Shown here one piece after another: positions 21,970 through 33,739 of a stretch of 64,000 nucleotides of DNA. The DNA lies in NCBI GenBank assembly GCA_027563935.2, contig CM050451.1, positions 33,061,565 through 33,125,564 of the forward strand, read 5' to 3'. This DNA comes from Costus lasius. Lineage: Eukaryota; Streptophyta; Magnoliopsida; Zingiberales; Costaceae. The notes beneath the pieces are model-generated. The model saw only the letters and a list, made by a program, of their open reading frames with translations, was not told the origin of the DNA and ran no database searches. How positions within the stretch are numbered: position 1 is the first letter of the stretch; each line of letters starts with the position of its first letter. The translations under genes and the position numbers were made by a program.

Positions 21970-23649
21970 TGTTGGGGTATGCCCTTAAGCCTAATGTTTG
22001 AGGCCTTGGGATTGTAACAGTATCGTGTAATAAACTGTTATGTTTATAAAGGCATGGTTATTATTCAGTTAGCTACATTGTCTGCTGCAATATATGTTCT
22101 TCTGAATAATGTCTCTAAGCTGTTCAGCTGGGCTGACATGCAGTTAAGTCCTTAGTCGATGTATCTTGGTGAACATGAGACAGCCTTGATATGGTTAAGA
22201 CTAATATGTGTTCTAATCTTATAGGATGCTTCGAGCATGGAATAAGATGTAGACTCATGGGTACATTGGATGTGCTGGACAGACCCTACTAGGATATTCA
22301 ATTGCTTGTCACAATGTGAATATTCCTTGTATATGACAAGTGGCACATTTCCTCTGACTTGAGATCACTTGTGTTTTCTAAATGATGATTGTCATTGTTT
22401 TGAGGTAGTTCAATGTCATTTGAAACATAATGATTATAGACTATCTTGGATAATGAGCTTGAGTCAGGTTAGGGCACTAGTGATAGACATAGGATTGCCG
22501 TCTCCTTGTTTAAGGAGTGTGATGTTCTAAAGGGGCCCCCTAGATGAGATGATTGAGAAAGTGTATGGCCATACCCAGATGACAGTGTTCATCTGATCTA
22601 ATCATGCTCATCATATTGGAATTACAAGCTTGACACGCTTGTCCAATAAGAACAATCCAGTGGCAAAGGAAGTATGCATGCCTTGTGAGTTGATTCACAC
22701 TTGTGTTGTTTTTGGGTGTAGTCTTGGAAGACTTATTTCTTTTATATCGGGAGACGGTGATGTGTTGCTAGATACCCCTCACTGATCGTGATAACGTGAG
22801 TTATCGTTACCGACATTTAAAGGAAACCCTCAGGGTCGCACAATTTGATGATATGGCTTACTTAAGTCAGATCGAGTGGACTGAATTGGTTAGGTTCAGT
22901 TTAAAAGGTTTTTATCTCTGATTGTAAGTGAGATCTAGTCTGATCATGTTTGATTGATTAGGGCTTGAGATCGGTAAGCTTCGATCGAGAGAATGGATGC
23001 TAGATTGGTCAGATCAGAAGCATCAAGAGATGAACGGTTAGATCTGGAGCCTTAGGGTTTATTTGAGATCTAGACTTGATTGCTTGGCTTGATTGGTTCT
23101 TAAACCGAACCAAAATTGAACCGGCTCATGAAATGAGCGCATGGTTCAAGGTGTGGCGACATGTTCACTTGGCGTGAATGTTGGGGCGATGCGTGGTTGC
23201 TATTTTTAGTAACCATGATCTCCACTTGGAGATGGTTCCCGACCGAATAGAGTGCTCTCTATTCTCGCCACTCGGGATTATTCCTCTAAACATTTTTTCG
23301 TGTGTGGCGACGCTTTGACGTTGAGGAGGATTCGGCCAAGAGAAGAAATCATCATCTCCTTTCCTTTCCATTCGGCAAGACAACCTTGGAACCTTGCTAG
23401 CACAAGGAGCACCAAGGAAGAAGCACATTGTTCATCTTGTGTGCGAGACTTTGGAGAAGAGGCGCTTGCAACTTTTGCTTCCAAGGCGCCATCTTGAAAT
23501 GGCTATGGTATGAATTCGTTTCTTCTATTCAATCATACTAAAGTTGATTATATGACATATAAAGATCTATTAGAAGCCCTAGATTCCGCTAGAGACATTG
23601 TTGCGCCACCTATTAGGGTTTCGACCCCCCTTGTCTAGGGGTCCCTTCA
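21970..23649 (+). repeat. Element C 5' LTR
   Basis: Complete 1680-bp LTR from TGTTGGGG to CCCTTCA. It ends next to the primer site. Same subfamily as S4. Confidence 0.95.
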
Positions 23650-23651
23650 AT

Positions 23652-23662
23652 TGGTATCAGAG
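23652..23662 (+). other. Primer binding site of element C
   Basis: TGGTATCAGAG, followed by G instead of the C seen in A, D and E, so the match to initiator-Met tRNA is one base shorter than in A. Confidence 0.88.
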
Positions 23663-25468
23663 GCGAGTTTTATATGATCATATGATTGCTGTGTGATCCA
23701 TGTATTCATTTGTATGCTTAGATCTTCACCATGCGAAAACTTACATGTTAAGTTTGCATATCCGAAACTATATGTATGTTTCCTTGGCGCATGTTGTTGG
23801 CGCATGATGTTATGTTTTAAAAACCATTTCACTTGCGCGACATTATTAGATCTAAGGCCTTGCAGTAAACCCTTAGACGGGTTATTAGGGTTGAAGTCAC
23901 CCCCTAGGTTGGATCCAAAAGTCTGATCAGACCATCTGACAGCCTTGATGGGTTGACTAGGTAGCACCTGTGCGCAAGCACGTGGTGGCTACAGGTCGGC
24001 TGCAGACAGGCGTGTAGCGATGTCTGATTGAGGCAACCCATGAACGCACATGAGTTAGGCCCGGGGTCACACCCGCTTGCCAGACCTCATTGTGGTTGTT
24101 CAGCCCTGGCGCATGCATGGTTGACCTTATGGTCGACTCAAGTCAGTTAGGACTTGGTGCATGTAAGGGCAGTGGATCTGACTAGGTTGGATGAGTGGAT
24201 CCCTAGTAATGGACCGTTGTAAGGTTGTAGGGCATATAAGCAAAATAAAATTGATGCCCATGGGGTTTTTCGAAAATTTTATTTTAATGACTGGATCACA
24301 TGTTGATTGATGCCATGTGTTTGTCTGTTTATTCTTATGTGGGCTGCCCGTTCTTAATGTGTGCTGTGCTGGGGCCTGCGTGCCTGGGAATTAATTGTAA
24401 ATTAATTTTTATTTTTGTGATCTGCGAATCACAGTTTAATTAATTTATAATGTGTAATTGACCTGCGTGTCAATCTTGTCTAGATAGTTAAATTTGTAAT
24501 TTAATTAGACAAGAGCACAGAGCACACTTGGCAGAGGCGCATGCAGCAGTGGCTAGACCAGGTGGGAGGTCCAGGGTTCGACTCTGGGACCAGGCGCGTT
24601 TACCTGGTGGGCGCACCTGTACTGCAGTTGGCGCTTGGGCCCTGGTTTGGGCCAGATGAGCAGCAAAAGCCCCATGAAGCAAAAGCAAGTCAAGACTTAA
24701 GTTAAATTAAGGTCTTACTAGGGCTATGGGCTTTTACCACATAAGATTCATGCTTTCTTTTATTTATTGTTTAAATATTAGAATTGCATGATTAGTTTAT
24801 CTTCTGCTATCACCATAGGAATTGCTTGATAGTAAGGAAGATAAAAGACTGTTAAAATCCAACGCTAAAATATCAAGCTCGTAAGCCTTCTGACGCGAAA
24901 CCTCACTGTTCTGACTATCGTTGGAGCCGTGTTGTACCCACTCAGTGGGCACGTCCATCTATCTTCAGACGGTGTGGGATTACACCTGTGTGTTACAGAG
25001 TAGGGATTTATCCCTTCTCGTTGCTCAGCATAGCACATGGTGGTCCAGGGAGTAGGTCGGGTCAGCTTGACCATGTAGGCTACATATGTGGCGCATATGG
25101 TAGCACATGGAGGCAGCCATCTGTGGGATCAGAGACTATGTTGTACCAACTCAGTTGGCACAGTCTGCTGGATTGCCCAGATGAAGGGGAATCGCACGGG
25201 TTGGCGATTGGCTGGGACAGCCTACCAGAGATTAGTGCTTGTACTCTCTGTGCATCTTATCTCGCCTGAGCGGGACGCGGAGACCAAGTATGAAATCTGG
25301 ATCCCATCTCACTAAAAGAGTGTTTTACTCTTTCGGACTGTTTAATGGATTTTTCAGTCAGATAAAATAGTGAGAAAAAGAATCTTTCTTAAGTCCTGAT
25401 TGATTCTTAACATTGATACTGACCTTGCTGTTCTTGCATTGTTGTAGATACCTGCAGCAACGAACACC
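23663..25468 (+). other. Leader of element C
   Basis: About 1.8 kb of non-coding leader. The tRNA-like A box is at 24529-24540 and the B box at 24575-24585. Hairpin H1 is at 24928-24953, H2 at 25134-25165 with one mismatch in the outer stem, and the three-way junction at 25308-25374 with the third stem GACTG/CAGTC (25336-25340 and 25355-25359). Confidence 0.85.
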
Positions 25469-28400
25469 ATGAACTTCAATGTGCGATCCCTACTGGAAAG
25501 GGAGAAGTTTGCTGGGCCGAACTTCTCTGACTGGTTTGGACACCTTAAGATTGTTCTTAAGGCAGAGAGGAAACTGTATGTCCTCGAGACGGCGATACCG
25601 CCTCAGCCCGCTCCGAACGCCGCAAGGGCGGTTCGGGAAGCCTATGAAAAGCACGTCAATGATAGCATTGATGTCGCTTGCCTGATGCTAGCGTCTATGA
25701 CGCCACCGCTGCAGCGTCAGCATGAGGATATGTCGGCTATAGAGATTATAGCGAACCTCAAGATGCTGTATGCTGCACAGGCGAGGACAGAACGCTATAG
25801 TTTGACTAAACTGTTCTTTCAGAGCAAACTGGCTGAAGGGAGCCCAGTGGGAGCTCACGTGCTCAAGATGATTGGGCACAAGGAGGCTCTAGAGAAACTG
25901 GGGCATACCATCAACCAGGAGCTTGCTGTGGATATTATTCTGCAGTCTCTCCCGCCTTCATTCGACGCGTTCATTATTAACTTTAATATGAACAAAATCG
26001 ATTGTACTCCGGCAGAGCTACTGAATATGCTCCTCACTACAGAGGAGACTCTGAAGGGAAAGCCTTCGACCTCTGTCTTAATGGTTCCTTCCAGGAACAA
26101 GAAGAAGGGGAAGAAGGGCAAAGCCCCTGTCAAGAGCTACAGCAAGGCTCTGAAGCAGAAGGTGAAGCGGTCCAAGGAATACAGGTGTTTCCACTGTGGC
26201 CAGCTGGGTCACTGGAAAAAGGACTGTAAAGCGCTCCAAGGAGATAAGAGGGGAAGCTTCGCTTCTGGCTCAGGTATCTATGTGACTGAGGTCATGTTTT
26301 CTTCTTCTATATCATGGGTGTTGGACACTGCATGTGGAGTTCACATTTGTTCAAATGTACAGGAACTCAAGAGAAGAAGGCAGGTGGGACAGCATGAGGT
26401 GGACCTACGAGTTGGAAACGGGGCACGGGTTGCTGCTGTTGCTGTAGGAGACTATTTCATTTCTTTACCATCTGGAATTGTATAGGAACTAGACAATTGT
26501 TATTTTGTTCCCAGTATTACTAAACATATTATCTCCATTCCTGCTCTTGTCAGGAAGGGTTTTTCCTTTGAATGCAATACTTCAAAGTGTGTCTTATCTT
26601 ATGATAATATTGTTTATGCAACTGGTTCAATTAACAATGGGTTATACATGTTGGACATGGAATGTTCTATACAGAAAATTGATATTAAGAAAGCCAAGAA
26701 TGCTGATGACAGCACCTTGCTATGGCATAGTCGTTTAGGCCATATTAACGAGAAACGCATTAAGCGGTTGCATGATCATGGACTGCTGGGATCATTCTCT
26801 TACAAGGAGATTGATACATGCAAAGCTTGTTTGATGGGCAAAATGACGAAGTCACCTTTTCCTAACAAAGGACAAAGGGCTTCAGGTTTACTTGACCTTA
26901 TACACAGTGATGTGTGTGGGCCATTTAGTAAACATGCCAGAGGTGGCTATCAGTACTTCATTACCTTTACTGATGATTTCAGTAGGTATGGCTATGTCTA
27001 TCTGATGAGACATAAGAGTGAATCTTTTGACAAGTTCAAAGAGTTCAAGAATGAAGTACAGAATCAGCTAGGCCAAAATATCAAGGCACTTCGCTCAGAT
27101 CGAGGTGGAGAATACTTGAGTCATACGTTTACTGACTATCTGAAGGAGTGTGGGATTATCTCACAGCTCACTCCGCCAGGAACACCGCAATGGAATGGTG
27201 TGTCCGAGAGGAGAAATAGAACGTTACTTGATATGGTTCGTTCTATGATGAGTCAGGCTACTCTTCCATACTCCTTTTGGGGTTTTGCACTGGAAACAGC
27301 TGCAAAAGTACTAAACCGAGTGCCATCCAAGGCCGTTTCAAAGACGCCATATGAATTATGGTATGGGAAACAGCCAGGCTTGACATTTATCAGGATCTGG
27401 GGCTGCGAGGCTTATGTCAAAAAGCTCGCCTCTGGGAAACTAGAGAGCAGATCTGACAAATGTATCTTTGTCGGTTACCCTAAGGAAACTAAGGGTTATT
27501 ATTTCTTCGATCCCAAAGAGAACAAGGTATTTGTTGCTCGGACGGCCATTTTTCTTGAGAAGGAGTTTCTTCTGCAAGAGGCCAGTGGGAGAGAAATAAA
27601 ACTGGATGAGAATCCAGAGGAAGGACAAAGTGCTCAAGCACAGTTGGATGAGCCTGAGCCAGTAGATCAGGTTATTGAACAACCTGAGGCTCAGATATCA
27701 CGGGAACCGCGAAGATCGGGAAGGATTCGTCGACAGCCTGAGCGCTATGACGGAGTCTACATCATTGATAATGATGAACCCCTCACTTATGCGGATGCGG
27801 TCAGTGGACCGGAGTCAGCGAGATGGCTTGAAGCTATGCGCGCCGAGATGGACTCCATGTCAGATAACCAAGTTTGGGATTTGGTTGATCCGCCTCCGGG
27901 AGTTATCCCTATAGGCTGTAAGTGGATCTTCAAGAAGAAGATTGACATGGATGGTAACGTGGTTACCTATAAAGGCAGGCTAGTTGCGAAAGGTTTCAAA
28001 CAAATCTACGGGATAGATTATGATGAAACTTTCTCACCTGTAGCTATGTTCAAGTCTATTCGGATTCTTTTCGCGATAGCTGCATATTACGATTATGAGA
28101 TTTGGCAAATGGATGTGAAGACAGCTTTCCTTAATGGAAATCTGGATGAGGATGTGTATATGACACAACCAGAGGGTTTCACTAATCCATCAGATCGTCA
28201 TAAGATATGCAAGTTAAAGAAGTCTATTTATGGACTTAAACAAGCATCGAGAAGCTGGAATATTCGTTTTGATGAATCAGTCACTAAATTTGGTTTCATC
28301 AAGAACGAAGATGACCCGTGTGTATATAAGAGGTTTAGTGGGAGCGTAATTACATTCCTAGTCCTCTACATCGATGATATCTTGATCATTGGAAATGACA

Positions 28401-29350
28401 TTCCTGAAATGCATGCTGTGAAGGCATGGTTAAGGAAATGTTTCCAAATGAAAGATCTAGGAGAAGCAGCCTATGTATTAGGTGTGAAGATCTACAGGGA
28501 TAGATCTAAGAGGCTTCTCGGGCTGTGCCAGAGTACTTACATCGATAAAGTCCTGGAGAGATTTCATTTAGAGAATTCTAAACGAGGATATCTTCCAGTC
28601 AGACATGGTCTGAGTCTTTCGAAGAGTCAGTGTCCACAAACACAGACTGAGAAAGATGAAATGGACAATACGCCTTATGCTTCGGCTATTGGATCCATTA
28701 TGTATGCGATGTTGTGTACTCGCCCAGACGTTGCTTACGGGTTAAGCGTGACCAGTCGTTTCCAAAGTAATCCAGGTCAGGCACACTGGATTGCAGTCAA
28801 GAACATCTTAAAATATCTGCGGAGGACCAAAGATATGTTCTTGATATATGGTGGTCAGGAAGAACTCAGTATAGAAGGATATACTGACGTTTCATTCCAG
28901 TCTGACCAGGATGATTTCCGATCGCAATCAGGCTATGTTTTTAGCTTGAATGGAGGAGCAGTGGTGTGGAAGAGTTTCAAACAGTCAACTGTTGCTGATT
29001 CCACAACAGAAGCCGAGTATGTTGCAGCCTCGGAAGCATCCAAGGAGGCAGTGTGGATTCGTAAGTTCGTGAGAGAACTTGGTGTTGTTCCTTCGAGTGC
29101 AGATCCTTTGGTTATCTTCTGTGATAACACTGGAGCAATCGCACAAGCAAAGGAACCACGGTCGCACCAGAAGTCCAAGCACATACAGAGACGGTTTCAT
29201 TTGATCAGGGAGATCATAGATCGTGGCGAGATCAAAGTCTGCAAGGTTCATACAGATGACAATCTGGCAGACCCGCTTACTAAGCCTCTGGCGCAGCAGA
29301 AGCATGAGAAGCACTGTAATAATATGGGTTTGAGATTTCTCAACCATTAG
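25469..29350 (+). pseudogene. Element C gag-pol with a nonsense codon
   Basis: The frame runs 1294 codons including the stop, one residue shorter than A because of a missing codon near the protease. It begins MNFNVRSLL and has the CCHC knuckle, protease DTACG, the HHCC finger, integrase SDRGGEY and NGVSERRNRT, reverse transcriptase and RNase H. A TAG at 26483-26485 replaces the Leu codon of other copies, just after protease, so only Gag-protease would be made without readthrough. The catalytic motif is YIDD rather than the family's YVDD. No frameshift is seen. The methionine at 26648 is internal and in the same frame. Confidence 0.92.
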
Positions 29351-29359
29351 ATTAAGTGT

Positions 29360-29369
29360 AAGTGGGAGA
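29360..29369 (+). other. Polypurine tract of element C
   Basis: AAGTGGGAGA one base before the 3' LTR, as in the other copies. Confidence 0.88.
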
Positions 29370-29370
29370 T

Positions 29371-31017
29371 TGTTGGGGTATGCCCTTAAGCCTAATGTTT
29401 GAGGCCTTGGGATTGTAACAGTATCGTGTAATAAACTGTTATGTTTATAAAGGCATGGTTATTATTCAGTTAGCTACATTGTCTGCTGCAATATATGTTC
29501 TTCTGAATAATGTCTCAAAGCTGTTCAGCTGGGCTGACATGCAGTTAAGTCCTTAGTCGATGTATCTTGGTGAACATGAGACAGCCTTGATATGGTTAAG
29601 ACTAATATGTGTTCTAATGTTATAGGATGCTTCGAGCATGGAATAAGATGTAGACTCATGGGTACATTGGATGTGCTGGACAGACCCTACTAGGATATTC
29701 AATTGCTTGTCACAATGTGAATATTCCTTGTATATGACAAGTGGCACATTTCCTCTGACTTGAGATAACTTGTGTTTTCTAAATGATGATTGTCATTGTT
29801 TTGAGGTAGTTCAATGTCATTTGAAACATAATGATTATAGACTATCTTGGATAATGAGCTTGAGTCAGGTTAGGGCACTAGTGATAGACATAGGATTGCC
29901 GTCTCCTTGTTTAAGGAGTGTGATGTTCTAAAGGGGCCCCCTGGATGAGATGATTGAGAAAGTGTATGGCCATACCCAGATGACAGTGTTCATCTGATCT
30001 AATCATGCTCATCATATTGGAATTACAAGCTTGACACGCTTGTCCAATAAGAACAATCCAGTGGCAAAGGAAGTATGCATGCCTTGTGAGTTGATTCACA
30101 CTTGTGTTATTTTTGGGTGTAGTCTTGGAAGACTTATTTCTTTTATATCGGGAGACGGTGATGTGTTGCTAGATACCCCTCACTGATCGTGATAACGTGA
30201 GTTATCGTTACCGACATTTAAAGGAAACCCTCAGGGTCGCACAATTTGATGATATGGCTTACTTAAGTCAGATCGAGTGGACTGAATTGGTTAGGTTCAG
30301 TTTAAAAGGTTTTTATCTCTGATTGTAAGTGAGATCTAGTCTGATCATGTTTGATTGATTAGGGCTTGAGATCGGTAAGCTTCGATCGAGAGAATGGATG
30401 CTAGATTGGTCAGATCAGAAGCATCAAGAGATGAACGGTTAGATCTGGAGCCTTAGGGTTTATTTGAGATCTAGACTTGATTGCTTGGCTTGATTGGTTC
30501 TTAAACCGAACCAAAATTGAACCGGCTCATGAAATGAGTGCATGGTTCAAGGTGTGGCGACATGTTCACTTGGCGTGAACGTTGGGGCGATGCGTGGTTG
30601 CTATTTTTAGTAACCATGATCTCCACTTGGAGATGGTTCACGATCGAATAGAGTGCTCTCTATTCTCGCCACTCGGGATTATTCCTCTAAACGTTTTTTC
30701 GTGTGTGGCGACGCTTTGACGTTGAGGAGGATTCGGCCAAGAGAAGAAATCATCATCTCCTTTCCTTTCCATTCGGCAAGACAACCTTGGAACCTTGCTA
30801 GCACAAGGAGCACCAAGGAAGAAGCACATTGTTCATCTTGTGTGCGAGACTTTGGAGAAGAGGCGCTTGCAACTTTTGCTTCCAAGGCGCCATCTTGAAA
30901 TGGCTATGGTATGAATTCGTTTCTTCTATTCAATCATACTAAAGTTGATTATATGACATATAAAGATCTATTAGAAGCCCTAGATTCCGCTAGAGACATT
31001 GTTGCGCCACCTATTAG
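29371..31017 (+). repeat. Element C 3' LTR, truncated
   Basis: Starts TGTTGGGG and matches the 5' LTR up to CTATTAG (31011-31017), equivalent to 23610-23616. The final 33 bp with the C4/G4 hairpin and terminal CA are gone, replaced by B's 5' LTR sequence. Confidence 0.94.
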
Positions 31018-31505
31018 AGACATTATCCAAGATAGTCTATAATCATTATATTTCAAATGATATTAAACCACCTCAAAACAATGACAATCATCATTTAGAA
31101 ACACAAGTGATCTCAAGTCAGAGGACATGTGCCACTTGTAGCATAAGGATTATTCACATTGTGACAAGCAATTGAATATCCTAATAGGGTCTATCCAGTA
31201 CATCCAATGTACCTATGAGTCTACATCTTATTCCATGCTCGAAGCATCCTATAAGATTAGAACACACATTAGTCTCAATCATATCAAGGCTGTCTCATGT
31301 TCACCAAGATATCTCGACTAAGGACTTAACTGCATGTCAGCCTAGCTGAACAGCTTTGAGACATTATTCAGAAGTACACATATTGCAGCAGACAATGTAA
31401 CAACCTGAATAACAACCATTGCCTTTATAAACAAAAGAGTTTATATACATGATACTCATGGAATCCCAAGGCCTCAAACATTAGCCTTAAGGGCATATCC
31501 CAACA
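31018..31505 (-). repeat. Element B 5' LTR remnant and deletion junction
   Basis: 31021-31505 is the first 485 bp (in LTR sense) of B's 5' LTR, one base different from 14247-14731. The three bases 31018-31020 (AGA) match neither parent at the junction and look like filler. ATAGA follows at 31506-31510. Confidence 0.92.
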
Positions 31506-31510
31506 ATAGA

Positions 31511-32748
31511 CGCAAGAGGCGGTGAGGCAAATGGGGTAGTGGGTGCAACTCATGAAGAAGGGGGGGGGGGTGCTAGAGTATGAGTGGGGTGGCAATTAGG
31601 GTTTAGGGTTTAGGAAATTCTCCAAGAGTTTTCCATAAACCCTTTCCTATTAGCCATATGCGTCATAGACCTTCCAAAGAAGTTCTTCCGGCCATATCAG
31701 CCCCAAGACTTGCCTAACAGGGCAAGCTTACTACCAAGGAACAAAGGGGGAGGCGCCCTTTACTTCCTAATGAAGCAAAGTCGCCCACTCCACCCCATTA
31801 TGCCCCTAAGCGCCAATGGGGTGGAGACTTCTCCCCATTATACCCTTTAGCCCATTAATTCTTCATGACAACTGGTTATTCGGCCTCATTGGATAATAAG
31901 CAAGGCCAAACTTCATTACATGGGTTGATTAAGCTATTGGATCTAATCCAATGCAACCCTAATCCAAATGTGACCAACCATGGTCAATTTCGAGTCAACT
32001 TGCCAAAAATGAAGTTTGGCTCCAATAACATTCTTCCATCTCATCAGGCCCATTGGCGCTAATAAAATCACCCAAATAGATCCGAGTTATCCAATAAATC
32101 GATCATAAAGCTTCCAAATCAATACGAGATCTCGAGTATCAAGGTGTGCGACCCTATAGGTTCCTTTGACATTGGTAGTGTTGACCTAAGGTCATCACAA
32201 ACAGTGAGTGGCACCTAGCAGTGCATCACTACTACCCAAGTCATTGGAATGGATATCGACATCGACATCCCCATTATAGAAACTAGGTACAGATGCATTA
32301 CGGTCTCTTTGCTGAACTGATATGCGAATGGACAAGTGTGTCAACACTTGTTTTCACCCAATCACATGGTTATGACTAAATCAGGTTCTCACTTGGGTAT
32401 GGTCATACACTTTTAGTCATAGAACCATAGAGGCGCTCCATTGATATCAAGCTTCCCTCAGGAAGGGGCAAATCCTCTGTCTGTCCATTGACCTTCTCAT
32501 ATAGGTCGTGAAATGCTCTATGACAACCGTTATTACCTCTCAATTACGATGAGGTGTTAGGTTGTATCAAAGCATGTCCCTAACCATATTGAATGGTCAA
32601 TGACCTCAAGTCAAGTGATCAATGCATCTCCTGTCACTTGTGAGGATAACTTATGACACTAATTCATAGCCTCACAGTGGGTTTGTCCATTATATCCACC
32701 ACTGATATACCCATATGTCTGCGTTAGCACCTCGTGCGATGAAGCTAT
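31511..32748 (-). repeat. Old, divergent copia LTR
   Basis: On the minus strand this matches the family LTR only distantly, but in the right order. The block around 32145-32240 resembles the conserved GTGCGACCCT...CAGTGAG segment. The block around 32330-32415 resembles the GACAAGTGTGTCA...GGTATGG segment. 32683-32748 resembles the GTCTGTCCAGTACATCC...TCGAAGCAT segment. It is cut at 32748 by the gypsy remnant. Its left part holds a run of ten G near 31561. Nothing codes here. Confidence 0.6.
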
Positions 32749-33683
32749 TGTAGGAGGGATGGTCCTTAAAGCTGTACTCTAAGAATTTACACAATACTCG
32801 CGAAAACAGGAGAGGGTCTGTAGACGAGGGAAGTGAAAATCGCTTCAGAAATGTAGCAGAAAACACGATGAAATCAGCGTCGAGTTCGATCGGGGCAACA
32901 TGAATGCGAAAGAACACAACGGCACGCAACTACAGAATGTAACAGACTAACCTCGTAGCAATTTAGCACTCTAACAGTAGATTTTAAGCTCAGCACATCA
33001 CAATGGGGAAACCAATGGATTCGCAGCACACAGCTCGCATGCCTATGCGCCTGAAATAAACCAAAGAACAGCGGAACGTCCATGTCTCCGACGAACGGAT
33101 ACCCGTGGAAGATCAGAAATCGTGACGGAAAAGAACACGACGAAATGAAAAGGCAGGCAGACCTGACCCACCGGAGGCGGTGGGACTTACTTTACTGCTT
33201 TGAAAACCAGGAAGGAAACGCTTCGAAGTTGAGGCACCGACCACGACTCTTACAAACTTTGAAGGCGAAGCGCCGACTTCGACTTCTACAAGTGCTGGAG
33301 GCTCTCAATTCACCAGGAGTACTCTACCACCAAGAGAACTAAGGAACACAACACCCCAGCCTCCTCTTTTATAGAATAAGAGGGGAGGGAACAAGACAAA
33401 GCAGGAAAAGAGAAGCTACTTCAACAGCTACCTACTCTTACAGCCCATAAAGTAGTCAAGCTGCAGCTGCAAGACAAAAGAGAAACAAACTTCCACCTAA
33501 TATTCTTGAAGCTGGTTGCATGGTCTTCTGGTCTTCGTACAGAGGCGGTTAGGCAATCAGACGAATCGGGTAGTTGTGCATGTGAAGCCGCCCCCGAATC
33601 GGATAGTTGTTCGCAGGACTCACAGGGCGTGGCTTCTGTCGCTGAGTACACCGAGGAACTTTATGTGAAAAATTTTTGGGGCA
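32749..33683 (-). repeat. Ty3/gypsy LTR, left (3' LTR)
   Basis: A candidate LTR of about 935 bp on the minus strand. Its left edge TGTAGGAGGG is repeated at 35505, and on the minus strand CTATAAAAGAGG near 33360 looks like a TATA box. The right edge is approximate. It lies downstream of the minus-strand pol remnant, as a 3' LTR should. Confidence 0.55.
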
Positions 33684-33739
33684 CTGTTAGTGCCAGATTT
33701 TCCCCTTCTTTCATGCTGTATGCTCCTGCATCATCTTGC

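Larger units (their letters stand above)
21970..31017 (+). mobile_element. Ty1/copia element C inside element B
   Basis: A plus-strand family member inserted in B's leader. It has a complete 5' LTR, primer site, leader, gag-pol with one nonsense codon, polypurine tract and a 3' LTR lacking its last 33 bp. The 5' flank GAACA should be the target-site duplication; the 3' copy was lost in the deletion. I count 10 differences between its LTRs over 1647 aligned bases. Confidence 0.94.
13030..31505 (-). mobile_element. Ty1/copia element B (contains S4 and element C)
   Basis: A minus-strand member of the same family. Left to right it has the 3' LTR, polypurine tract, pol, solo LTR S4, protease and gag, a leader, then element C, and finally 485 bp of B's own 5' LTR. 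ATAGA at 13025-13029 and 31506-31510 bounds the whole 18.5-kb block, showing that both outer ends belong to one insertion. The start of B's leader, its primer site and about 1.2 kb of its 5' LTR are missing, removed by the deletion that also clipped element C. Confidence 0.93.

Noticed and set aside
26648..29350. The methionine at 26648 (and 17454 on the minus strand) as the start of a separate pol gene.
   Set aside because: It lies inside the continuous gag-pol frame. It looks like a start only because of the stop codon in C and the S4 insertion in B.
31555..31575. The run of ten G as a special signal.
   Set aside because: A single homopolymer in degraded sequence, not repeated elsewhere in the window.
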